DNA of 17,822 bases from Sphingomonadales bacterium UBA1936 (GTDB lineage Bacteria; Pseudomonadota; Alphaproteobacteria; Sphingomonadales; Sphingomonadaceae). The notes under the pieces were generated by a model, which worked only from the letters and a program-made list of their open reading frames with translations, made no database searches and was not told the DNA's origin. The stretch is taken from positions 7,465 to 25,286 of the forward strand of contig DDFE01000244.1 in NCBI GenBank assembly GCA_002336985.1, in the 5' to 3' direction. The position numbers and the translations under genes are program-made. Below are positions 5,351 through 13,339 of this stretch, one piece after another (position 1 is the stretch's first letter; the number at the start of each line of letters is the position of its first letter).

Positions 5351-6661
5351 TTATTGAATTTTCCCGTCGTCCGACGTTGAAAACCGTTTTGCTAGCCCGT
5401 GATACAACCGCTCCTTGCAAACGATCTGCGCAGCGAAATCAGCGACTAGCGCGGCGGCGAAGAGCGGCAACATGAGGCCGCGGCTTGCAGTCGTTTCAGA
5501 GATGATGATCACAGCGGTCAGGGGCGCGCGGACCACTCCCGTAAAATAGCCTACCATGCCCAAGAGAACAATCGCGCCTGAAGGATATCCGGGAAACAGG
5601 CTGCGCAGCATGTCGCCAATACCGGCACCTACAGACAGAGAGGGCGCAAAAATGCCGCCGGGGATACCGGATACGGCGGTTGCTAAAGTTGCGGCAAGCT
5701 TGGCTCCACCGAACCACAAAGGCACGTCGGCGCCAGCAATCACCGCGTTCGCCGTCTGGTAGCCGGTGCCCCAGGTCAGGCCCGTGGTTACACCGACGAT
5801 CGCGACGACCAGACCGCATCCCGCCGCAAGCACCACCGGCCGCTTGCGAAGCCGCGCCATCGGCGCCCATTGCGTCGTACCCGCCGCGAGCATCACGCGG
5901 GAGAACAGACCACCGGCAAGGCCACCGAGTACGCCGGCGACCGGCGCGGCGATCATCGCCTCGCGCACTCCCAAAGTCTGGCGCATCACGCCGAAATAGA
6001 CATAGTCGCCGGCCAGTCCGAGGCTGACCATGCCGGCGATCAGCACGGCGGCCATCACCAGCAAAGACATGCGCTGCTCGTAGGCCGCGGCAAGCTCCTC
6101 GATTGCGAACGCGATCCCGGCGAGTGGCGTGTTGAAGGCTGCCGCCACGCCGGCTGCGCCGCCAGCGATATAGACGGAAGCGCGCAAGGGTATGGCGAGC
6201 AGGCGGTGGGCATAGCCCATGATCGCGGCCGACAGCTGGACGGTCGGCCCCTCGCGCCCCACCGAAGCGCCGAACAGCAACGCCATGATCGTCAGCAGGA
6301 ACTTCACCGCAACCGTGCGCGCCGAAACGAGACGATCGAGACCGTGGTCGGGATCGCGTGAGGCGGCCATCACCTGGGGAATGCCGGAGCCGGCGGCGGC
6401 CGGTGCGAGCCGCCGTGTCAGCCAGACGATGCCTGCAAACCCCAATGGACTGGCGATGAGTGGCGCCCACCACCAGCGCCGGACGATGTTGAGGAAGATC
6501 TCGCCCGCAAGATCGGAAAGTCGCGCGAACAGCAGCGCCAGAAGGCCGATCGTGATCGCACCGCCGAGGATGGCGATGCGGCGCCGCCAGACCAGCGCTT
6601 TGGGACCGTGCCGGCGCATCAGCGCGCGCAAACGGCGCAGTGGCAGGGATCTCCAACGCAT
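5351..6661 (-). CDS. ClC-family chloride/proton exchanger
   Basis: An integral inner-membrane ClC protein of 436 residues, full length, lacking cytoplasmic CBS domains. Selectivity-filter motifs are intact: GSGIPQ (91-96), GREGP (135-139, with Glu137 matching the gating glutamate of E. coli ClC), GGIFAPSL (335-342) and Tyr420 near the C-terminus matching the chloride-coordinating Tyr. The FAIEEL motif keeps Glu189 at the position of the internal proton-transfer glutamate, so 2Cl-/H+ exchange is more likely than a passive channel. It is not of the fluoride type, which lacks this Tyr. It is the last gene of the transporter operon, starting 3 bases after the stop of the APC-like permease gene. 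In acid resistance ClC proteins relieve charge build-up, which would fit this operon. Confidence 0.93.
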   Translation of the reverse strand: MRWRSLPLRRLRALMRRHGPKALVWRRRIAILGGAITIGLLALLFARLSDLAGEIFLNIVRRWWWAPLIASPLGFAGIVWLTRRLAPAAAGSGIPQVMAASRDPDHGLDRLVSARTVAVKFLLTIMALLFGASVGREGPTVQLSAAIMGYAHRLLAIPLRASVYIAGGAAGVAAAFNTPLAGIAFAIEELAAAYEQRMSLLVMAAVLIAGMVSLGLAGDYVYFGVMRQTLGVREAMIAAPVAGVLGGLAGGLFSRVMLAAGTTQWAPMARLRKRPVVLAAGCGLVVAIVGVTTGLTWGTGYQTANAVIAGADVPLWFGGAKLAATLATAVSGIPGGIFAPSLSVGAGIGDMLRSLFPGYPSGAIVLLGMVGYFTGVVRAPLTAVIIISETTASRGLMLPLFAAALVADFAAQIVCKERLYHGLAKRFSTSDDGKIQ

Positions 6662-6664
6662 CGA

Positions 6665-7876
6665 TCAGCCTTCCGCTGGCGCGCCAACGAGGGTCGCGAC
6701 GATGCAGATCAATCCAACTATGACGAAGCCCGCGAACTGTGGCCACATGCCGACGCCCGTTCGCCGCGCGACGACAAATGCCAGGACGCATTGCAGGGCG
6801 TAGAAGAGCGCGAAGGCGCGCGAGGAGATAGCCACTACCTCGAATGGATCCGTCAGCCAGACCACCAGAATCGCGAGCACGCCCGCAAGCGCGAACGCAG
6901 CGCCCACACTGAGCTTGCGGCGCGACACCTCGCTCATCAGCCCGCCCGAGCCGATCGAATCGGCAACCGCGGCGCTGAGCTGGCTGGACAGCGCGCCGAC
7001 CAGCACGAAGATGCCGAGCGCCGGCGCGACGAGGGTCATGATATCGAGAATGCCGGCGACACCCTCAGCCTGTGCAGCACGACCGAGAAACGGCGTCAGC
7101 AAAGCGAGGAAGGCGAGATAGATCGCCGACGCGATCCACTGCGCATGGCGCATGGTTCGGATGCGCATTTCCTGCGAGTAGGCGTGGCCGAGATAGCGCG
7201 ATGTCTCGAAGCCCTGCACGGTAATGACCAGCCCAAGCAACAGCGGAATGCTACCCCAACTAATCCGCGCGGGCGGCAACGGATCGGCGCCGTGGCTCGT
7301 CAGCCACCAGCAGGCCAGGCCGACAAGTAAGCCCGCGATGATGCCGATCTTGAGCGACACCGTGCCGTGCGCAAGATGCTCGACGCGCCTCAGCCCATTG
7401 CCGAAGGCCAGCGCGATGATCGCCAGGATGATGGAGGTCACGATGCCGTTGGAGGCGAGCGCATGCCAGGCAGGGTCGGTGCCCAGGGGTTTTAAAAGAA
7501 ACTCGGCGAGGAGCTTCAGATAATAGGCCACGGATATGGCATAGGCCAAGGCGAGCACGCCCTGCGTGATCCGGGCGAGCCAAGCGACGGGGTCGTTGAG
7601 CGTAGCCTTGCCGAGGTAGTTCTCGACGTGGATGATGTTAAACCGGATCACCGCGCCTGCGGCGTAGGCGATGAGCAACAGTGCGGCCTCGGCGAGGATC
7701 GCGGCACGGCCGAACTCGCGTGCCAGGATCGGGCCGCAGATGAGGAACCCGCTGCCGATGATCGACGCGAGCGGGGTGACCGTCGCGCGCCAGCTTTCCG
7801 AACGGGCGAACCGGCTGAACGTCAGCCAGGCGGTGACAAGGGCGGCACTGGCCAGCGCGGCTAACGGGATCAACAT
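6665..7876 (-). CDS. APC-superfamily-like permease, substrate unknown
   Basis: A very hydrophobic 403-residue protein with roughly 11 transmembrane helices. Early in the protein TPLASIIGSGFLICGPIL resembles the Gly-rich broken first helix of amino-acid/polyamine/organocation transporters. ITVQGFETSRYLGHAYSQEM in the middle resembles the aromatic/Glu-containing sixth helix region. RRVEHLAHGTVSLKIGI is a charged loop between helices. No substrate can be deduced, and the assignment rests on pattern only. The gene lies between the SLC13-type permease and ClC genes. It is separated from the former by 111 bases that contain two hairpins, and it may therefore have its own control. The ATG at 7876 is preceded by GGAG at about 9 bases, inside the proximal hairpin. 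Confidence 0.7.
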   Translation of the reverse strand: MLIPLAALASAALVTAWLTFSRFARSESWRATVTPLASIIGSGFLICGPILAREFGRAAILAEAALLLIAYAAGAVIRFNIIHVENYLGKATLNDPVAWLARITQGVLALAYAISVAYYLKLLAEFLLKPLGTDPAWHALASNGIVTSIILAIIALAFGNGLRRVEHLAHGTVSLKIGIIAGLLVGLACWWLTSHGADPLPPARISWGSIPLLLGLVITVQGFETSRYLGHAYSQEMRIRTMRHAQWIASAIYLAFLALLTPFLGRAAQAEGVAGILDIMTLVAPALGIFVLVGALSSQLSAAVADSIGSGGLMSEVSRRKLSVGAAFALAGVLAILVVWLTDPFEVVAISSRAFALFYALQCVLAFVVARRTGVGMWPQFAGFVIVGLICIVATLVGAPAEG

Positions 7877-7877
7877 G

Positions 7878-7946
7878 GCATTCTTCTCCGGGCGTTGCCC
7901 GACGAAAGAATGCGCGCACGCGAATGCCAGGGCGTAGCCTCACCCT
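7878..7946 (-). promoter_or_regulatory. structured leader upstream of the APC-like permease gene
   Basis: On the minus strand a first hairpin has stem AGGGTG/CGCCCT (7946-7941 with 7934-7929) and a 6-base loop. A second has GCATTCTT/AAGAATGC arms (7878-7885 with 7906-7913) enclosing an inner CGGGC/GCCCG hairpin (7889-7893 with 7897-7901). The Shine-Dalgarno GGAG lies inside the second structure, which ends one base before the start codon. This could be a cis-acting RNA. I could not match it to a named riboswitch by eye. Confidence 0.45.
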
Positions 7947-7987
7947 AACGCACCACAGGAAATTTAGAAACCTCGACACGAGAGCTA

Positions 7988-9703
7988 TCAGCGATACATC
8001 AGGCTGAGCGTGAATGCCGCGGTTGCCACCACAAAGACCGTGAGCAGCGCGCCCATGCGTGCATAGTCGGTAAAGCGGTAGCCGCCCGGTCCCATCACCA
8101 ACAGATTGTTCTGATGGCCGATCGGCGTCAGGAAATCCGAAGATGCGCCGATCAGCACCGCGAGCAGCGCCGCATCGGGGCTGACATCGAGCAGTCGGGC
8201 GACATCGATCGCCAGCGGTCCCATGATGACCGCGGTCGCGACATTGTTGAGGAAGATCGACAGCAACAGTGTGACCGCGCACAGCGCCGCGAGCACGCCC
8301 ATCAGTGGGAAACCCGACAAAATGTCGCCTAGCCATTGCGCCGCGATCGCCGCCGCACCGCTGTCGTTGAAGCTCTGGCCGACCGGGATCATCGCCGCGA
8401 GCAGCACAACCACCGTCCAGTCGATCGATCGATAGATCTCTTCCCCCGGCAACAGCCTGAGGCCGGCGAGCAAGGCTGCAGCTCCCAGGAATGCGATGGC
8501 CGGTGACAGCCCGGCGCCGACGATCGCCACGATCGACAGGCTGAAGATCGCGAGAATCAGCGTCGCCCGCTTCCGCGCAACAGGCGCAGGGTCGAGGCGG
8601 TCGATTTCGAGCAGGCGCGCACGTGTGATGAATGCCGCCAGATCGGCAGCCGCGCCACGCAAATAGAGCTGGTCACCTGCACGGATGCGCATCTGAACCA
8701 GCGGACGCTTCTCGCGCGCCACGCGCGGGCCGACCGCGACCACTTCTAGCCGGTCGTCGCTCTGGGTGCGCACCTCGTCATAGCCAAGGCCGATGAGGAT
8801 CGAGCCATGCGCCACGACGACGCGCGCCGTGACGGCGTCGGGCATCTGGGCCAGATGCGCGCCCGCCTCGAGCCCGGTTGCCGCGGCGACGCTCCACTGG
8901 TTCTGGCGAGAGAGGATGAGCAGCCGGTCATCTGCGGCATAGTCGCCACCGGCTCGCCTGCCTTCGCGGAAATGCGCCAGCAGCCGAGCGCGGCTTTCTC
9001 GCAGCCTGGACAGCAGCGCACTGCGATCGAGCCCGGTTTCCGGAACGGCAAGTTCGAACACCCGCCACGGTGCGCGCTTGGCCGCCTCAACGCTTTGCCG
9101 GATCGGCAGCAGCCGCCAGCCGACAGTCGTGAGATAGGCAAGGCCGAGTAGCGCGACCGCGACGCCGACCGGTGTCATCGTGAAGAAGCCGAACGGCGCG
9201 CCGAGTTCGTTTTCGCGCACGGAGGAAAGGATCAGGTTGGCCGGCGTGCCGATCAACGTGGTCATCCCGCCAAGAATGGTCGCAAAGGCCAGCGGCATGA
9301 GTGTAGCGGTCGGCGGCAGTCGCGCATCGCGCGCGATCTCGGTGGCGATCGGCATGGTGATGACCAGCGCCGCGATGTTGTTCATGAACGCCGACAGCAG
9401 CATCGCCACCGCCAGCAACAGCGAGAGGCGCATCCCGAACCCGGCGCGCGCCGGGATCAGCGCCTTGGCGATCGCCGCCGCGACGCCCGACAGTTCGACC
9501 GCGCGACCGACCACCAGGATCGCCGCGACCGCAAGGACGGCGGGATCGGCGAAACCCAGAAACGCCTTGGCCGGCGTCACCAGTCCGACCGCGAGGCAGG
9601 CGAACAGTGCGATCAGCGCGACCAGGTCATGGCGGACCTTCTCGCTCACGAACAGGATCAGCGCGCCGCCGAGGATCAGCGCGCTGAGCGCGGCAGGACT
9701 CAT
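7988..9703 (-). CDS. SLC13/ArsB-type (ion transporter superfamily) permease with TrkA-C-like insert
   Basis: A 571-residue inner-membrane transporter built of two inverted transmembrane halves with a soluble insert between them. First half: FMNN (106-109) in a re-entrant loop and GGMTTLIGTPANL (145-157). Second half: FLNN, then SSDFLTPIGHQNNLLVMGPG beginning at 521. These paired NN and T-P signatures define the DASS/SLC13 group, which carries di- or tricarboxylates, sulfate or other anions, usually with Na+. The insert, about residues 210-380, holds two TrkA-C (RCK-C)-like segments, for example RIRAGDQLYLRGAAADLAAF, which in this family bind ligands or nucleotides. The substrate cannot be told. 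Its ATG overlaps the stop of the antiporter gene by 4 bases (ATGA), indicating translational coupling. Confidence 0.88.
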   Translation of the reverse strand: MSPAALSALILGGALILFVSEKVRHDLVALIALFACLAVGLVTPAKAFLGFADPAVLAVAAILVVGRAVELSGVAAAIAKALIPARAGFGMRLSLLLAVAMLLSAFMNNIAALVITMPIATEIARDARLPPTATLMPLAFATILGGMTTLIGTPANLILSSVRENELGAPFGFFTMTPVGVAVALLGLAYLTTVGWRLLPIRQSVEAAKRAPWRVFELAVPETGLDRSALLSRLRESRARLLAHFREGRRAGGDYAADDRLLILSRQNQWSVAAATGLEAGAHLAQMPDAVTARVVVAHGSILIGLGYDEVRTQSDDRLEVVAVGPRVAREKRPLVQMRIRAGDQLYLRGAAADLAAFITRARLLEIDRLDPAPVARKRATLILAIFSLSIVAIVGAGLSPAIAFLGAAALLAGLRLLPGEEIYRSIDWTVVVLLAAMIPVGQSFNDSGAAAIAAQWLGDILSGFPLMGVLAALCAVTLLLSIFLNNVATAVIMGPLAIDVARLLDVSPDAALLAVLIGASSDFLTPIGHQNNLLVMGPGGYRFTDYARMGALLTVFVVATAAFTLSLMYR

Positions 9704-10971
9704 GCCACGTTCGTCCGGCGCGCAAAGCGGTGGAGAACGCGCTCGATCGAGCCGCCCTGGACAATGACCGAGAACAGCACGACGATATAAGTTGCCGCCA
9801 GCAGCCCCGGCCGCGCCGCCTCGCTCGACAGACCGAGCACGAGCGCAATCGAGATGCCGCCACGCAGCCCGCCCCAGATCAGCGTCGGCGGGGCGAGCGG
9901 TCCGAGATCGAGCAGCGGCCGCATCAATCGCAGCGGTAGCAGGACCGAGATCGCACGAGCGACGAGGGCAAGCGGGATCGACAGTACGCCGAGCAGGAGC
10001 AGGCGTGGATCGGCCGGGATCGTTACGACTTCAAGACCAATGAGCAGGAACAGGACGGCATTCAGGATATCGTCGATCAGCGCCCAGAATTTGTGGACAT
10101 AGTCGCGCGTGATGTCGCTCATTGCATAAGCGACGCCGGCATTGCCGATCAGCAGGCCGGCGACAGCCATCGCCACCGGGCCACTGACATGCAGCGCGCT
10201 CGCCAGCGCATAGCCGCCCATGACGACCGCGAGGCTGATCATCACCTCGACCTTATACTCGTCGATCGAGCGCATCATGCGGAACGCGATCCATCCGATC
10301 ACTAGACCCAGCAGGACGCCGCCGCCCGCTTCAAGCAGGAACAAACGCGCCGCGTGGGCCAGCGAGAAGGGTTCGCCCGAGACCGCTGTGGCAAGCAGGA
10401 TGGCGAACACCACCACGCCCACGCCGTCGTTGAAAAGGCTCTCGCCGGCGACGGTGGCTTCAAGGATCGGTGTCACCTTGGCGCGCTTCAATACGCCCAT
10501 CACCGACACCGGATCGGTCGGGCTGATCAGCGCGCCAAACACCAGGCACCAGATCAGCGGAATGTCGAGGCCGACAAGCCGAGCGAGGCCGAAGAAGCCG
10601 CCACCAACCAAGGCCGTCGAGATCAGCACGCCGATCGTGCTCAGCACGAGGATCGGCCAGCGCCCGCGCCGCATCTGGCTCCAATCGACGTGAAGGGCCC
10701 CGGCGAACAGGAGGAAGGACAGCATACCATCCATCAGCGTCGTGTGGAAGTCGATGCCGGCCAGGAACCGGGCGACGTCATTCCCCATGGTGCTGCCGGG
10801 AAGGATTCGGTCGAGACCGATAACGATCAACGAGGACACCGCGCCCATGATGGTCAGCCCAACCGACGGGGGCAGTTTGAGGAAGCGATGGTTGAGATAA
10901 CCGAGCAGTGCCGCAAGAACGATCAGGATCGCGGCCGCGTCGAACGGTGTGAGGGCGACGCCCGCGATCAT
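9700..10971 (-). CDS. CPA1-type Na+/H+ antiporter (NhaP-like)
   Basis: A 423-residue cation/proton antiporter in the inner membrane with 12-13 helices. Diagnostic motifs: FAGALHVDWSQM (89-100), LISPTDPVSV (148-157, Asp153 in the discontinuous helix), GESLFNDGVGVVVF (176-189, ND pair at 181-182 for ion binding) and WGGLRGGISIAL near the C-terminus. There is no cytoplasmic regulatory domain. The frame is open upstream to 11274, but those 101 residues are a shadow of the DUF389 gene. The ATG at 10971 overlaps the DUF389 stop as ATGA and gives the normal N-terminus. The downstream SLC13 gene is joined by another ATGA overlap. The expected role is Na+ (or K+) extrusion and pH homeostasis. Confidence 0.93.
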   Translation of the reverse strand: MIAGVALTPFDAAAILIVLAALLGYLNHRFLKLPPSVGLTIMGAVSSLIVIGLDRILPGSTMGNDVARFLAGIDFHTTLMDGMLSFLLFAGALHVDWSQMRRGRWPILVLSTIGVLISTALVGGGFFGLARLVGLDIPLIWCLVFGALISPTDPVSVMGVLKRAKVTPILEATVAGESLFNDGVGVVVFAILLATAVSGEPFSLAHAARLFLLEAGGGVLLGLVIGWIAFRMMRSIDEYKVEVMISLAVVMGGYALASALHVSGPVAMAVAGLLIGNAGVAYAMSDITRDYVHKFWALIDDILNAVLFLLIGLEVVTIPADPRLLLLGVLSIPLALVARAISVLLPLRLMRPLLDLGPLAPPTLIWGGLRGGISIALVLGLSSEAARPGLLAATYIVVLFSVIVQGGSIERVLHRFARRTNVA

Positions 10972-12530
10972 TGTTCGGCACCTTCGCTGCGGATCAGCCT
11001 GAATGATTGACCTGCCGCCTGCGCCGGCACGGGTGTCAGCCCCTGATCGCGCAATAGCGTTGCGATCGTCGCGGCACGGCGCTGGCTGAGCGTCGGCTTC
11101 TCGGGCGCCTCGCCCGGCAAGCCCGGCACACCGAGCGAACGGATGTTCCAGCGTTTCGCCGCCCAGGCCGAGGTCAACACGGCGTCGCGCGCGCCAGCAT
11201 CCAGCGTGTCGCCGTCGCTTGCGAAGCTGACCAGCGGCAACGGCCCCTGCGGCGGCGTGATCGCGATCTCCCAATCGTCGATATCCTGGTGTGCACGCTC
11301 CTCCAGCGCGCGGTAAGTCGCCACGCTGGCTCCGGGTAGCGGCGCTGCCACCGCGCTCGCGCGCCGATGGTCCCGATCGATCGTCACTGCATCGCTGGAT
11401 ATGCCCGCGGCTAGCCCGAGCATGCGCGCAAGAGCTGCGATCCGCGCGTTCTCGATCGTCGCCGTATCGCCGGCCTGGCGCAACTCCTCCCGCTGGGCGT
11501 CGATCGCGCCTGCGCCGGGCTCGAGCACCACCTGGTCAAGTTGCAGACGGACGGGCTGCCCCAGGCGCTGCTGCAGCGCGCCCTGCAACGTGAGCGTCCG
11601 CTGCATCTTAGCCCGTGGCGTGATGACCACCGAGCGGATGGCGACCGGCGATCCATCGAAATTGACGTCGAGCTGCGTCACGCGCGCGTCCGACCCGAAG
11701 CGATCGGTCAGGAACGCGCGCACCTGCGTCACGGTCACAGCCTCGGTCGCAATCTGCTTGAGCGAAAACCCAAGCGGGATCGCCATGCCGACGAAAACCA
11801 GGATGAGCACGATCGTCTGCGTCCAGCTCTGCTTACTCGAGAGCGCGTGCCCGAAGCCATAGAAACGTGCCATAACCGTGGCAGACAAGGCGATCGTGAC
11901 GAAGTTGGTGATGAACAGCGCGAAGGCGCCGCCGAGCACCGCAAGGTTGCTGGTGGCCATGCCATAGCCCACCACCGCGAGTGGCGGCATCAAGGCGGTG
12001 GCAATGGCGACGCCGACGACCGTGTCGCCGCGTCCCCGGATGATGGCGAATGTACCAGCGAGTGCCGCGAATAGCGCGACCGCGAGATCGAAAAGATTGG
12101 GCCGGGTGCGCGCGATGATCTCTTCGGTCGGCGCCTGCAACGGCGAGAGCAGGACAATCAGGGCGGTGAAAGCAACGGCGCAGGCTGACCCAGCCGCCAG
12201 TGCTATCAGCGCGCGACGCATCTCGGCGAAGTCGAAGAGCGCCAAGCTGAAGCCGAAGCCGAGGATCGGGCTCATCAGCGGCGATATCAGCATCGCGCCG
12301 ATTACTACCGCCGGCGACGAGAGTAGCAGGCCGAGGACCGCGATCCCGGCCGACATCATGGTCATGAAGAGGTAGCGCGGCGACCAGCCGCTTTCCGCGA
12401 CGATTCTCTCGACGACGACGGGGTGATCGATGCTGCCGACGATGTGGCTGCGCCACCAGCGATAGAGCGCGATGCGGTCGAGCGAGTCCTGCACCTGCGA
12501 GGCGCCATTACGAATCGACTGATCTGCCAT
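10968..12530 (-). CDS. DUF389 membrane protein with OmpA-like C-terminal region
   Basis: First gene of the operon, 520 residues. Residues about 50-255 form the DUF389 membrane domain: SAGIAVLGLLLSSPAVVIGA, MLISPLMSPILGFGFSLALF, GDTVVGVAIATALMPPLAVV and GGAFALFITNFVTIALSAT. The domain is widespread, and its transport function is not established. A soluble part follows. From about 430 it looks like an OmpA-type fold: FASDGDTLDAGARDAVL corresponds to the first strand-helix, and TLSQRRAATIATLLRDQGL matches the conserved LSxRRA helix, usually a peptidoglycan- or envelope-contacting module. The start ATG has an excellent GGGGAGG 6 bases upstream. Its stop overlaps the start of the antiporter gene. 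The fused tail suggests coupling to the envelope, which is inference. Confidence 0.85.
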   Translation of the reverse strand: MADQSIRNGASQVQDSLDRIALYRWWRSHIVGSIDHPVVVERIVAESGWSPRYLFMTMMSAGIAVLGLLLSSPAVVIGAMLISPLMSPILGFGFSLALFDFAEMRRALIALAAGSACAVAFTALIVLLSPLQAPTEEIIARTRPNLFDLAVALFAALAGTFAIIRGRGDTVVGVAIATALMPPLAVVGYGMATSNLAVLGGAFALFITNFVTIALSATVMARFYGFGHALSSKQSWTQTIVLILVFVGMAIPLGFSLKQIATEAVTVTQVRAFLTDRFGSDARVTQLDVNFDGSPVAIRSVVITPRAKMQRTLTLQGALQQRLGQPVRLQLDQVVLEPGAGAIDAQREELRQAGDTATIENARIAALARMLGLAAGISSDAVTIDRDHRRASAVAAPLPGASVATYRALEERAHQDIDDWEIAITPPQGPLPLVSFASDGDTLDAGARDAVLTSAWAAKRWNIRSLGVPGLPGEAPEKPTLSQRRAATIATLLRDQGLTPVPAQAAGQSFRLIRSEGAEQ

Positions 12531-12653
12531 GCGGCCTCCCCGACCGCGACGCGGCGATAGTGTAGATCATCAAGGCCGCATCGCGGCACCACCATAATTC
12601 ACAGCCCCCCGCGAAGTTTCAACCGTAGTCGGTCGTTCACGGTGGCTCGCTCT

Positions 12654-12686
12654 CATGATGCTGCCCGGTTCCTCGTGCAGCACATG
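12654..12686. repeat. inverted repeat in the DUF389/small-gene intergenic region
   Basis: CATG plus TGCTGC (12654-12664, with a bulged A) pairs with GCAGCA plus CATG (12677-12686) around a 12-base loop. It lies in the 433-base region (12531-12963) that has no convincing gene before the 61-aa ORF at 12964. It could be an operator or a hairpin in an unannotated transcript. Confidence 0.4.
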
Positions 12687-12720
12687 ATCGGTCGATCCAC
12701 CGTCTTACTTCGTTGTGAAA

Positions 12721-12742
12721 TGGTTGGCTTTCAAGCTAACCA
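12721..12742. repeat. short inverted repeat in the DUF389/small-gene intergenic region
   Basis: TGGTTGGC (12721-12728) and GCTAACCA (12735-12742) form an 8-bp stem with one G.U-type mismatch around TTTCAA. It is the second of three inverted repeats in this gene-poor stretch. Confidence 0.4.
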
Positions 12743-12858
12743 AGATGATTTGACTGAAAGCTCAAATGACAGCCTTTGGACGATTCATGGCAACAACGAC
12801 AGAATTGGACGGGCATCGCAGTCTGGCCGATTTTGACCCGATTTCGAGCGAGCGGAGT

Positions 12859-12890
12859 TTGACACGAATTTTTGACGACGGTAAAAATTC
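12859..12890 (+). promoter_or_regulatory. sigma70-like promoter overlapped by an operator-like palindrome
   Basis: TTGACA (12859-12864), exactly 17 bases, then TAAAAA (12882-12887) form a strong promoter candidate. GAATTTTT (12866-12873) and AAAAATTC (12883-12890) are perfect inverted arms 9 bases apart that cover the spacer and -10, as a repressor site would. The promoter points at the 61-aa gene starting at 12964. Confidence 0.6.
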
Positions 12891-12963
12891 TGCCCATCAA
12901 CGTGAAGATCATAAAGCGGGCTGATAGAAAAGGACCGGTCCCGCTGACTAGCAGGGTTAAACC

Positions 12964-13149
12964 ATGTCCGCCCCGAACAGACCCACCGATGTCGCTTATT
13001 TTGCCGGACGCGCCGCAGACGAAATGGCTAGAGCCGAAGCCTGTAAAGATCCCCAAATCGCCATGATCCATCGCGAACTGGCAGTCAGGTACGACCAGTT
13101 AGCTGCTCTTTCGAAAAATAAGCCTCGTTTTCAAATCGTTGACGACTGA
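12964..13149 (+). CDS. 61-aa small soluble protein, unknown function
   Basis: The frame encodes MSAPNRPTDVAYFAGRAADE, then MARAEACKDPQIAMIHRELA and VRYDQLAALSKNKPRFQIVDD. It is helical, with Ala/Tyr-rich YFAGRAADEMARAE and HRELAVRYDQLA segments that would form an amphipathic helical hairpin. The pattern (a YF.xRA.xE start, then a helix beginning with H.xLA..Y) recalls small sphingomonad proteins of unknown function that I have seen annotated as hypothetical; this is memory, not a search. The ATG at 12964 is about 75 bases from a good promoter, with only a weak AGGG before it. It is divergent from the transporter operon and convergent with traD. Confidence 0.65.
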   Translation: MSAPNRPTDVAYFAGRAADEMARAEACKDPQIAMIHRELAVRYDQLAALSKNKPRFQIVDD

Positions 13150-13308
13150 CATCCGTCGCTTCGTCCGCATTTGTGTGCATGTCATGCCCTCGAGATGCGT
13201 AACCCCTGATTGGCCGCAACCCTGCTAAAAAAAGTCTTATGCGTGGGCAGGGAATTGAACGGCTGCTTTCGGGTCATTTGGCCGCACTGCTGAACGGCCG
13301 AATTGAAG

Positions 13309-13335
13309 GTGCGAAGCGCACTTAAGCGCAAGCAC
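13309..13335 (-). terminator. possible hairpin terminator after traD
   Basis: GTGC/GCAC (13309-13312 with 13332-13335) and GCGC/GCGC (13316-13319 with 13326-13329) form a stem with an internal loop just after the traD stop codon on the minus strand. It lacks a U-run, so it is only a candidate. Confidence 0.3.
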
Positions 13336-13339
13336 GTTC

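Noticed and set aside
5193..5420. 75-residue minus-strand frame between the MarR and ClC genes
   Set aside because: It overlaps the ends of both genes, and there is no ribosome binding site or recognisable sequence; the 126-base gap between the genes appears empty.
5351..6661. Reading ClC as a fluoride-exporting CLC-F with a fluoride riboswitch
   Set aside because: The protein has GSGIPQ, GREGP and the C-terminal Tyr of chloride-type ClC, and I found no fluoride riboswitch core upstream.
5496..6791. 431-residue minus-strand open frame over the ClC gene
   Set aside because: It is a shifted frame of ClC and the end of the permease gene, extremely Arg-rich; the ClC frame carries all family motifs.
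10972..11274. N-terminal extension of the Na+/H+ antiporter frame
   Set aside because: These 101 codons are an Arg-rich shadow of the DUF389 gene; the ATG at 10971 overlaps the DUF389 stop and gives a standard N-terminus.
13220..13252. CCCTGC/GCAGGG inverted repeat between the 61-aa gene and traD
   Set aside because: Only 6-bp arms with a 21-base loop; too weak to call a terminator or operator in this GC-rich context.
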